Part shown: piece after piece, positions 52,396-59,604 of the stretch
How positions within the stretch are numbered: the first letter of the stretch is position 1
How the letters are laid out: every line of letters starts with the position of its first letter
Assembly: GCF_030866785.1 (NCBI RefSeq)
Contig: NZ_CP133018.1
Coordinates: forward strand, 1,240,001 to 1,304,000
Direction of reading: 5' to 3'
Source of the DNA: Agromyces protaetiae
Lineage (GTDB): Bacteria > Actinomycetota > Actinomycetes > Actinomycetales > Microbacteriaceae
DNA length: 64,000 bases
The notes under the pieces: model-generated
Database searches by the model: none
Told to the model about the DNA's origin: nothing
Seen by the model: only the letters and a program-made list of their open reading frames with translations
Made by a program: the position numbers and the translations under genes

Positions 52396-53131
52396 TCTCG
52401 GCGATGCCGTCGAGCGCCGACGAACGCCCGGTCAGTCGCGCATCGACGGCGCGTACGGCCGAGGCCGCCGCCGCCAGCTCGAGCCGTGCCGCGCGCACCG
52501 TGGGGCGCTGCTGCGTGAGCTGGGCCGCGATCAGCGGCCAGGCGTCGTCGGCGTCGCGTCGCGTCAGGTCGACGCAGCGAAGGCAGGCGGATGCCCCGGG
52601 GACGACGAGTGGCCCGACGGTGACATTGCCGTCGCCGAAGACGATCGGCACGTGCGGCAGGTCACGCCGAAGCAGCGGGAGATGCAGGGACGGTGGGATG
52701 ACCCGGTCCTCGATCAGCACCACGATGCGGGCGGGCTCGGTGGCGAGCAGCGGTGCGCCGGTCGGCGTTCGAATCACCCGGTGACCGAGAAGCCCGAGCG
52801 CGCCGCCGATGGTGATCGCCGTACGGTCGTCGCCCGTGACCACCACCGGCGCGGGGTCGCGGCGGGGCCGCTTCGGCCCGGGAGACACCGTCGGCAGGAG
52901 CGCGGGCGCGAGCGCCGTCAGCACGACCCTGACGTCATCGGGGCCGGCGCCGATTGCCGCCGCGATGGTCTCGAGCGTCTCCATCGCGGCACCGTGCCGG
53001 AGCAGGTGGACCAGGTCGAGCTGGAGACGGTGCGGGCAGTCGAGGACCGCACGCGCCTCCGGCGCACCGAACTGCAGCTGATGCTCACTGCGCCACACGA
53101 TGGCGAGGGAGGGATCGATCCGCGGCGGCAT
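52235..53131 (-). CDS. Cyclodehydratase-like (TOMM leader-binding / E1-like) protein, orphan
   Basis: A 298-residue protein resembling the ThiF/E1-like partner proteins of YcaO cyclodehydratases. A winged-helix-like N-terminus (QLDLVHLLRHGAAMETLETI) precedes a Rossmann-like part with VVVTGDDRTAITIGGALGLL, then GPLVVPGASACLRCVDLTRR and a late PHPECGCGAH; these Cys pairs form the structural Zn site in relatives. No YcaO or precursor peptide gene is present. The C-terminal 53 codons overlap the helicase gene on the other strand. The start at ATG 53131 is uncertain (53149 also possible). Confidence 0.7.
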   Translation of the reverse strand: MPPRIDPSLAIVWRSEHQLQFGAPEARAVLDCPHRLQLDLVHLLRHGAAMETLETIAAAIGAGPDDVRVVLTALAPALLPTVSPGPKRPRRDPAPVVVTGDDRTAITIGGALGLLGHRVIRTPTGAPLLATEPARIVVLIEDRVIPPSLHLPLLRRDLPHVPIVFGDGNVTVGPLVVPGASACLRCVDLTRRDADDAWPLIAAQLTQQRPTVRAARLELAAAASAVRAVDARLTGRSSALDGIAEIIPPDGSRPRRLAYAPHPECGCGAHPGTATAHGPLAIRPRAAPSSARGGGVPA

Positions 53132-53214
53132 GCGGAGAGCATGCCGCATCGGCGGGACCGGGTGGACGATTCATCCACAGGCGCCGCATCGGAGGTGATC
53201 CGAAGCGGTCGGAT

Positions 53215-54648
53215 TCAGTCCTTCGCGGGGTCGTCGCCGGTCGCCCCGGGGGTGTCCGGCGAATCGGGGGTGTCCGGCGAATCGGGGGCGTCGGGGGCGT
53301 CCGGGGTCTCGCCGCGGAGCAGCTGCTGCAGCGCCTGATCGAACTCCTCATCGGCGGCGGTGTCGGCCTCGCCGGCACCGGTCAGCCGCGCGACGAGTGC
53401 GCCCGGGTCGTCGAGGTCGTCGCTCGTCGGCAGCAGGTCGGGGTGCGCCCAGATCGCATCGCGGCCCTCGATGCCGACCGCCTCGGTGACGGCCCGCCAC
53501 ATGGCGGCCGCCTCGCGGAGCCTGCGGGGGCGGAGCTCGAGACCCACGAGCGTGGCGAGGGCCGACTCGGCCGGCCCGCCGGACGCGCGGCGCCGCCGGA
53601 TCGTCTCGGCGATCTGCGCGGCTTTCGGCAGCCGCGCCGTGGCATCGGCGGTGACCACGTCGACCCAGCCCTCGATGAGCGCGAGCATCGTCTCGAGGCG
53701 GTCGAGCGCGGCCTGCTGCGATTCGCTCCGGGGTCGGATCAACTCGCCGTTCACGACCGCGTCACGGAGCTCGTCGGTGTTCGCGGGATCGAACCCGTCG
53801 GCGAGCCGTTCGAGTCGATCGAGATCGATGTCGATCCCCTGCGCGAACGTCGTGATCGAGGTGATCATGTGCAGGCGGAGCCAGCGGGCGTGCCGGAACA
53901 GGCGCGCGTGCGCGAGCTCGCGCACCGCGAGGTACAGCTCGACCTGGTCGGCGGGGATCTCGAGATCGGCGCCGAAGTCGGCGACGTTCTGCGGCAGGAT
54001 CGCGGCTCGCCCGTCTTCGATGAGCGGCAGGCCGATGTCGCCGCCCGATACGACCTCTTTCGCGAGTTGGCCGACGACCTGACCGAGCTGCATCGCGAAG
54101 AGGGTTCCGCCGACACCTCGGAGCATCCGGCTCGCGCCCTGGATCATGCTGCGCATCTCTTCGGGAGCCTGCTCGCTCATGACCCGGGTCAGCGAGTCGG
54201 CGATGCTGAGCGCGACCGGCTCGGCGAGCTGGGTCCAGACCGGCATCGTCGAGGCGACCCACGAGCGTCGCGTGAGCAGCTCGGGGCCCGACGGCAGGGA
54301 TGACACCTCGACCGCCTCGTCGAGCCAGAGCGAGGCGACCTGGAACGCCTGGTCGTATCGCGCGCGCTCGTCGTCGGTGAGCTGCCGTTGCTCGGCCGCC
54401 GCACCCTGTTCGCCCTGGCGCAACGCGATCGACCAGTCGATGCCGTCGCCGGCCTGGTTCATGGCCTGCTGGAGCTGCGAGAAGATCGCCGCAAGGCTGG
54501 CCGGGTCGTTCGGCAGGCCGGCTGCGCCGGCGAGGCGCGAGGCGTCGAGCCCGCCGCCTCCTGCGAGCAGCTCTCTCAGCATGTCGCGGAACTCGTCCTC
54601 GGGCTCCCGACCGAGGTCGTCGTCGCGCTCACCATCGCGGTCTGCCAC
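53215..54648 (-). CDS. Zincin-like metalloprotease (DUF2342 family)
   Basis: A 477-residue cytosolic protein of the actinobacterial DUF2342/zincin_2 family: MLRGVGGTLFAMQLGQVVGQ, a GDIGLPL loop and the metal site region VRELAHARLFRHARWLRLHM. The usual HExxH is not seen in canonical form, which is normal for this family. The substrate is unknown. The C-terminal tail is a DAPDSPDTP repeat (18-bp units at 53248-53283). GTG 54648 has GGGGAGG eight bases upstream; GTG 54657 is the alternative. It is divergent from the PDZ protease gene. Confidence 0.85.
   Translation of the reverse strand: MADRDGERDDDLGREPEDEFRDMLRELLAGGGGLDASRLAGAAGLPNDPASLAAIFSQLQQAMNQAGDGIDWSIALRQGEQGAAAEQRQLTDDERARYDQAFQVASLWLDEAVEVSSLPSGPELLTRRSWVASTMPVWTQLAEPVALSIADSLTRVMSEQAPEEMRSMIQGASRMLRGVGGTLFAMQLGQVVGQLAKEVVSGGDIGLPLIEDGRAAILPQNVADFGADLEIPADQVELYLAVRELAHARLFRHARWLRLHMITSITTFAQGIDIDLDRLERLADGFDPANTDELRDAVVNGELIRPRSESQQAALDRLETMLALIEGWVDVVTADATARLPKAAQIAETIRRRRASGGPAESALATLVGLELRPRRLREAAAMWRAVTEAVGIEGRDAIWAHPDLLPTSDDLDDPGALVARLTGAGEADTAADEEFDQALQQLLRGETPDAPDAPDSPDTPDSPDTPGATGDDPAKD
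53248..53283. repeat. 18-bp direct repeat in the metalloprotease tail
   Basis: Two identical copies of GGGGGTGTCCGGCGAATC plus shorter relatives encode the acidic Pro-rich C-terminus. It is in-frame and likely disordered in the protein. Confidence 0.8.
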
Positions 54649-54812
54649 AGCAGCCACCTCCCCATCACCTGCCTCAACGCTATCGCCGCCGCCCAGGGGG
54701 CAGCCTGGGAAATGGCCTAGGCTGGAGCATCCGGGCGTCCGCCTGTCGCGAACAGCGGATGCCTCGGCGCGGGCCGCGCACCCGCCAGGCCGCCCGATCG
54801 CGGAAGGATGCG

Positions 54813-55937
54813 ATGAGCCTCTTCGACGACCCCCGTTCGACGCTGCCCGAACCCTCGGCCCGGCGTCGCCTCAGCCGTCGCGAGCGCGCAGGCTGGATCG
54901 CGGTGGGCATCGCCGTCGTCATCGGGATCGTCTTCGCACTGCTGCCGTCGCCGTACGTGATCCAGGCGCCCGGGCCCGTCTACGACACCCTCGGCACCGC
55001 CGACCAGGACGGCGAAGAGGTCCCGCTCATCGAGGTCGCCGACGTCGAGACGTTCCCCACCGACGGCCCGCTCTACCTGACCACCGTGAGCGCCTACGGC
55101 CGGCCGGGCGCGACGCCCGGGTGGCTCGACGTGATCGGCGCGTGGTTCGATCGCACGCGGTCGGCGATCCCTCTCGAGGAGATCTTCCCGCCGGGGGTCT
55201 CGCAGGAGGACCGCACGGCGAGGAACACGGCGGCGATGGTGAACTCGCAGCAGGACGCGATCGCGGGCGCGCTCGTGCAGCTCGGCTACGACTTCCCCCG
55301 AGAGGTGACGATCGCCGGGGTCTTCGAAGACGGCCCGGCCGTCGGCGTGCTGCAAGACGGGGACGTCATCGACCGCGTCGACGGGAACGAGGTGCGTTCG
55401 ATCAACGAGCTCCGGATCGCGATCGCCGAGCACGGCACCGAGACCCCCGCCGTGCTCGATGTGCGGCGCGGCGAGGAGGCGCTCACCCTCGAGGTGACGC
55501 CCGTCGACCGCGGCGGCGTGACGGTGCTCGGCGTGGGCGTCCGGATGCACTACGAGCTCCCCGTCGACGTGCAGATCCGCATCGACGACGTCGGCGGGCC
55601 GAGCGCGGGCACGATGTTCGCACTCGGCATCATCGACATGCTCACACCGGGAGCGATGACGGGCGGCGAGTCGATCGCCGGAACCGGCACGATCGACTCG
55701 GCCGGCGTGGTGGGTGCCATCGGCGGCATACGTCAGAAGCTCTGGGGCGCGGATCGCGCCGGAGTCGACTGGTTCCTCGCGCCCGTGGCGAACTGTGGTG
55801 AGGTCGTCGGCAACGTGCCGGAGGGCATGCAGGTGTTCGCCATCGCCACGCTGGACGAGGCCCGCCAGATCGTCGACGCGGTCGGCGAGGGCGCCGACAC
55901 CAGCGCCTTCCCCACCTGCGAAACCGCCGCCAGCTGA
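54813..55937 (+). CDS. Membrane-anchored PDZ / Lon-like serine protease (YlbL family)
   Basis: A 374-residue protein with a single N-terminal membrane helix (AGWIAVGIAVVIGIVFALLP), a PDZ domain (VTIAGVFEDGPAVGVLQDGD, then VIDRVDGNEV) and a C-terminal Lon proteolytic domain (S16). The catalytic Ser lies in VGGPSAGTMFALGI and the Lys in GGIRQKLWGADRAG, the Ser-Lys dyad. The active domain should be extracytoplasmic and may act in envelope quality control. GGAAGG precedes ATG 54813. Confidence 0.92.
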   Translation: MSLFDDPRSTLPEPSARRRLSRRERAGWIAVGIAVVIGIVFALLPSPYVIQAPGPVYDTLGTADQDGEEVPLIEVADVETFPTDGPLYLTTVSAYGRPGATPGWLDVIGAWFDRTRSAIPLEEIFPPGVSQEDRTARNTAAMVNSQQDAIAGALVQLGYDFPREVTIAGVFEDGPAVGVLQDGDVIDRVDGNEVRSINELRIAIAEHGTETPAVLDVRRGEEALTLEVTPVDRGGVTVLGVGVRMHYELPVDVQIRIDDVGGPSAGTMFALGIIDMLTPGAMTGGESIAGTGTIDSAGVVGAIGGIRQKLWGADRAGVDWFLAPVANCGEVVGNVPEGMQVFAIATLDEARQIVDAVGEGADTSAFPTCETAAS

Positions 55938-56001
55938 TTCCAAGGCAGCCCCGCCTAGGATGGGACACTGATCCCGATCCCGACCGAATATGAGGCCGAG
56001 A

Positions 56002-58980
56002 GTGTCAACAGAGACGCACGAACCGAGGACATCGCGCCGCCGAGCGCCCATCGCCATCACGATCGGCATCGTCGCATTGCTGGTGATCGCGTTCTTCGTG
56101 TTCGCGGGCATCTACGCCGACATCCTCTGGTACGACCAGGTCGGCTTCCTCAACGTCTTCGCGACGGAGTGGATCTCGCGGATCGTGCTGTTCATCATCG
56201 GGTTCCTCGCGATGGCGGTGCCCGTGTTCGCGTCGATCCAGATCGCCTACCGCACGCGGCCCGTGTACGCGAAGCTGAACAGCCAGCTCGACCGCTACCA
56301 GGAGGTCTTCGAGCCGCTTCGCCGGCTCGCCATGTACGGCATCCCAGCGATCTTGGGCATCTTCGCGGGTGTCGCGACCGGCACCCGGTGGGAGCTCGCG
56401 CTCACGTGGCTGAACCGCACGCCGTTCGGGCAGACCGACCCGCAATTCGGGTTCGACGTGGGCTTCTACGTGTTCGAGCTCCCGTTCTACCGCTCGGTGA
56501 TCGGGTTCGCGTCGGCCGTCGTGCTGCTCTCCGCGATCCTCGTGGTCGCGACGAACTACCTCTACGGAGCCATCCGCGTCTCGGGTCGTGAGGTGGTCAT
56601 CTCGAAGTCCGCGCGGATCCAGATCGCGGTGACCGCGGGGATCTACCTGCTGCTGCAGGCCGTGAGCATCTGGTTCGACCAGTACGCGACCGTCACCGAG
56701 CAGGGGTCGCTCATCACCGGTGCGGCATACACCGATGTCAACGCCGTGATCCCCGGTCGCGGCATCCTGGCCGCGATCGCCGCTGGCGTGGCGATCCTGT
56801 TCATCGTGACGGCGATCATCGGGCGCTGGCGGCTGCCGCTCGTCGGCACGGCCCTGCTCGTCATCTCCAGCCTGATCATCGGCTCGCTGTACCCCTGGGT
56901 CATCCAGCGCTTCCAGGTCGACCCGAGCGAGCGTGCGCTCGAGGCGCCGTACATCCAGCGCAACATCGACATGACGCGCGACGCCTACGGGGTCGCCGAC
57001 ATCGAGGAGATCCCATACGAGGCGACGACGACCGCCGAGCCGGGTGCGCTCCGCGAAGACGCCGAGACGACCGCGAACATCCGGCTCATGGACCCGGCGA
57101 TCATCAGCCCCGCGTTCCGCCAGCTGCAGCAGTTCCGCCAGTACTACCAGTTCCCGGGTGACCTCGACGTCGACCGCTACGAGATCGACGGTCAGACCCA
57201 GGACACGATCGTCGCGATCCGCGACGTGAACCTCGAGGGTCTCGGCGACGCGAGCACCTGGTACAACTCGCACATCGTCTACACGCACGGCTACGGCCTC
57301 GTCGCCGCGGCGGGCAACCAGCGTTCGGCCGACGGCCAGCCCGTGTTCCTGCAGTCCGGCATTCCGTCGACCGGCGTGCTCGGCGAGTTCGAGCCGCGCG
57401 TGTACTTCGGTGAGAACTCGCCCCCGTACTCCATCGTGGGTGCGCCCGAGGGGGCGGACCCGGTCGAACTCGACTACCCGGGTGGCGAAGACGGCGCCGA
57501 GCAGACGCAGACGACGTTCCAGGGCGACGGTGGTCCGAAGCTCGACAACGCGTTCAAGAAGCTGATCTATGCGCTGAAGTTCCAGTCGGAGCAGATCTTC
57601 CTCTCGGACGGGGTGAACGACGAGTCGCAGATCCTGTACGACCGCAACCCGCTCGACCGGGTCCGGAAGGTGGCGCCGTACCTCACGCTCGACTCCGATG
57701 CGTACCCCTCCGTCGTCGACGGAAAGATCGTCTGGATCGTCGACGCGTACACGATGTCGGATCAGTACCCGTACTCGAACAAGGTCAGCATGAGCGAGGC
57801 GACCGCCGACAGCGAAGGGCTCGCACCGACGCTGGCGTTCGACGAGATCAACTACATCCGCAACTCGGTCAAGGCGACCGTCGACGCGTACGACGGCTCG
57901 GTCACGCTCTACGCGTGGGATGAGGACGATCCGATCCTCCAGACCTGGCAGAAGGTCTTCCCGACGTCGATCCAGTCGATGGAGGAGATGTCCGGTGACC
58001 TCATGAGCCATGTGCGGTACCCGGCCGACCTGTTCAAGGTGCAGCGGGCCGTGCTCGGGCGGTATCACGTCGATCAGGCGGGTGCGTTCTACTCGCGTGA
58101 GGATGCGTGGACCACGCCGAGGGACCCAACCGAGGCCCAGGCGAGCACGCTCTTGCAGCCGCCCTACTACCTGACCATGCAGATGCCGGGTCAGGAGGCG
58201 CCGACCTTCTCGCTGTACTCCTCGTTCATTCCCGAGGCGCGCGGTGAGCAGAGCCGGAACGTGTTGCGCGGGTATCTCGCGGTGGACGCCGACGCCGGTG
58301 CCGAAGACGGGACGAGGGCCGAGGGGTACGGCAAGCTCCGATTGCTCACCCTGCCCGAGGACGACAACGTGCCGGGCCCTGGTCAGGTGCAGAACACGTT
58401 CAACTCGGATCCGACGGTGTCGCAGTCCCTGAACCTGTTGAAGCAGGGGCAGTCCGACGTGATCAACGGCAACCTGCTCACGGTGCCCGTCGGTGGCGGT
58501 CTGTTGTACGTGCAGCCCGTGTATGTGCGATCCACCGCCGGCACGAGCTATCCGTTGCTCCAGAAGGTGTTGGTCGCCTTCGGCGACCAGATCGCCTTCC
58601 AGGACACGCTCGACCAGGCGCTCGACGTGCTGTTCGGCGGCGATTCCGGCGCCGCGGCGGGCGACCAAGAGGTCGAGCCCGGAACCGGCGAGGGCGAACC
58701 CCCCGCCGAGGGTGGTGCCGACGGCGGCGACGGCGAGCAGACCGCGGGTGGCAGCACGCCGAACAGCGAGCTGCAGTCGCTGCTGAACCGCGCGCAGCAG
58801 GCCATGCAGAACAAGCAGGCCGCGCTGCAGGCTGGTGACTGGGCGGCATACGGCGTGGCCGATGCGCAGCTCGCCGAGATCGTCTCGGAGCTGGTCGCGC
58901 TGGCCGGGAACGGTTCGGGGTCGGCCACGACGACGCCTTCGACACCCGCGCCGACGCCCGCGCCCGAGAGCAACGACTGA
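56002..58980 (+). CDS. UPF0182 family multi-pass membrane protein
   Basis: A 992-residue protein with about seven helices in the first 310 residues (APIAITIGIVALLVIAFFVF; IVLFIIGFLAMAVPVFASIQ), then a large extracytoplasmic domain (LQQFRQYYQFPGDLDVDRYE; NSHIVYTHGYGLVAAAGNQR) and a Gly/Glu-rich linker with a C-terminal helical segment. This layout defines UPF0182, conserved in actinobacteria with no assigned function. GTG 56002 is chosen because GAGGCCGAG precedes it; ATG 55990 is the alternative. Confidence 0.93.
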   Translation: MSTETHEPRTSRRRAPIAITIGIVALLVIAFFVFAGIYADILWYDQVGFLNVFATEWISRIVLFIIGFLAMAVPVFASIQIAYRTRPVYAKLNSQLDRYQEVFEPLRRLAMYGIPAILGIFAGVATGTRWELALTWLNRTPFGQTDPQFGFDVGFYVFELPFYRSVIGFASAVVLLSAILVVATNYLYGAIRVSGREVVISKSARIQIAVTAGIYLLLQAVSIWFDQYATVTEQGSLITGAAYTDVNAVIPGRGILAAIAAGVAILFIVTAIIGRWRLPLVGTALLVISSLIIGSLYPWVIQRFQVDPSERALEAPYIQRNIDMTRDAYGVADIEEIPYEATTTAEPGALREDAETTANIRLMDPAIISPAFRQLQQFRQYYQFPGDLDVDRYEIDGQTQDTIVAIRDVNLEGLGDASTWYNSHIVYTHGYGLVAAAGNQRSADGQPVFLQSGIPSTGVLGEFEPRVYFGENSPPYSIVGAPEGADPVELDYPGGEDGAEQTQTTFQGDGGPKLDNAFKKLIYALKFQSEQIFLSDGVNDESQILYDRNPLDRVRKVAPYLTLDSDAYPSVVDGKIVWIVDAYTMSDQYPYSNKVSMSEATADSEGLAPTLAFDEINYIRNSVKATVDAYDGSVTLYAWDEDDPILQTWQKVFPTSIQSMEEMSGDLMSHVRYPADLFKVQRAVLGRYHVDQAGAFYSREDAWTTPRDPTEAQASTLLQPPYYLTMQMPGQEAPTFSLYSSFIPEARGEQSRNVLRGYLAVDADAGAEDGTRAEGYGKLRLLTLPEDDNVPGPGQVQNTFNSDPTVSQSLNLLKQGQSDVINGNLLTVPVGGGLLYVQPVYVRSTAGTSYPLLQKVLVAFGDQIAFQDTLDQALDVLFGGDSGAAAGDQEVEPGTGEGEPPAEGGADGGDGEQTAGGSTPNSELQSLLNRAQQAMQNKQAALQAGDWAAYGVADAQLAEIVSELVALAGNGSGSATTTPSTPAPTPAPESND

Positions 58981-59103
58981 CACCGAGCGCTCACATGTGA
59001 ACGGCCGATCGGGCGGGGATCACCCCGCCCGATCGGCCGTTTCCCGTCGGCCCGGCCTCGATTCGACAGCCCTTTTGCACCGTGCTAGTGTTGTCTCTTG
59101 TGC

Positions 59104-59180
59104 CGCGGGGTGGAGCAGTTCGGTAGCTCGCTGGGCTCATAACCCAGAGGTCGTAGGTTCAAATCCTGCCCCCGCAACCA
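59104..59180 (+). tRNA. tRNA-fMet (CAT), initiator
   Basis: A complete cloverleaf with encoded CCA. The acceptor stem GCGGGG/CCCCGC leaves an unpaired C1-A72, the mark of initiator tRNA; the anticodon is CAT at 59138-59140 in GGGCTCATAACCC with three G-C pairs, and GGTTCAAATCC is the T arm. A strong terminator follows 14 nt downstream. Confidence 0.98.
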
Positions 59181-59194
59181 ATCAAATACCGGTG

Positions 59195-59220
59195 AAAGCC
59201 CCTCCTTCGGGAGGGGCTTT
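59195..59220 (+). terminator. Intrinsic terminator after tRNA-fMet
   Basis: AAAGCCCCTCC and GGAGGGGCTTT form a perfect 11-bp stem around a TTCG tetraloop, ending in TTT. It is the clearest rho-independent terminator in the window. Confidence 0.95.
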
Positions 59221-59278
59221 CGTCGTTCTCGGCGTGCGGCCCGGACGGGTCGTGGGTGACCGTCCGGCTCGGCGTGAG

Positions 59279-59331
59279 CGGGGACGCGAATGGTCGCTCT
59301 ACGCGCTGCCGAGCGACCATTCGCGTCCCCG
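59279..59331. terminator. 21-bp perfect hairpin
   Basis: CGGGGACGCGAATGGTCGCTC pairs fully with its complement around an 11-nt loop (59300-59310). The arm shares GCGAAYGGTCGC with the hairpin at 19597-19645. It may act as an extra bidirectional terminator, or belong to a dispersed hairpin family. Confidence 0.6.
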
Positions 59332-59604
59332 GAGGGGGCAACCGACTTCGACCTTTCAGATCATTTCACCCGGATTTAGTAACGTCGCTTCCGTGCAGGC
59401 CGTGGTGAAGAAATCGATCTAGGGCAGCGAGGAACGAAGAGATTCGTTCTCGGCCTCGTTGTTGTTCCCGGCCGGTGGTCCCGACGCGAGCCGTGGCCCC
59501 CGCTTGGGGGCATTGCTCGCCAGGGCCCGGCACCGGTTTGATCAGCGGAGCGCACAATTCGGGCGCCATCAACGAATGCCACGCCATCCGAACGCGGGGG
59601 AGCA

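Larger units (their letters stand above)
59181..59604. other. Intergenic region with one terminator and two further hairpins
   Basis: These 424 bp hold no coding sequence I can support. After the tRNA terminator (59195-59220) come the hairpin CCGGACGG/CCGTCCGG (59241-59267) and the 21-bp hairpin at 59279-59331; the rest leads into the surface-protein gene with no clear promoter. Confidence 0.7.

Noticed and set aside
59104..59604. tRNA-fMet as an integration site of a genomic island
   Set aside because: No repeat of the tRNA 3' end, no integrase and no foreign gene content downstream in this window.
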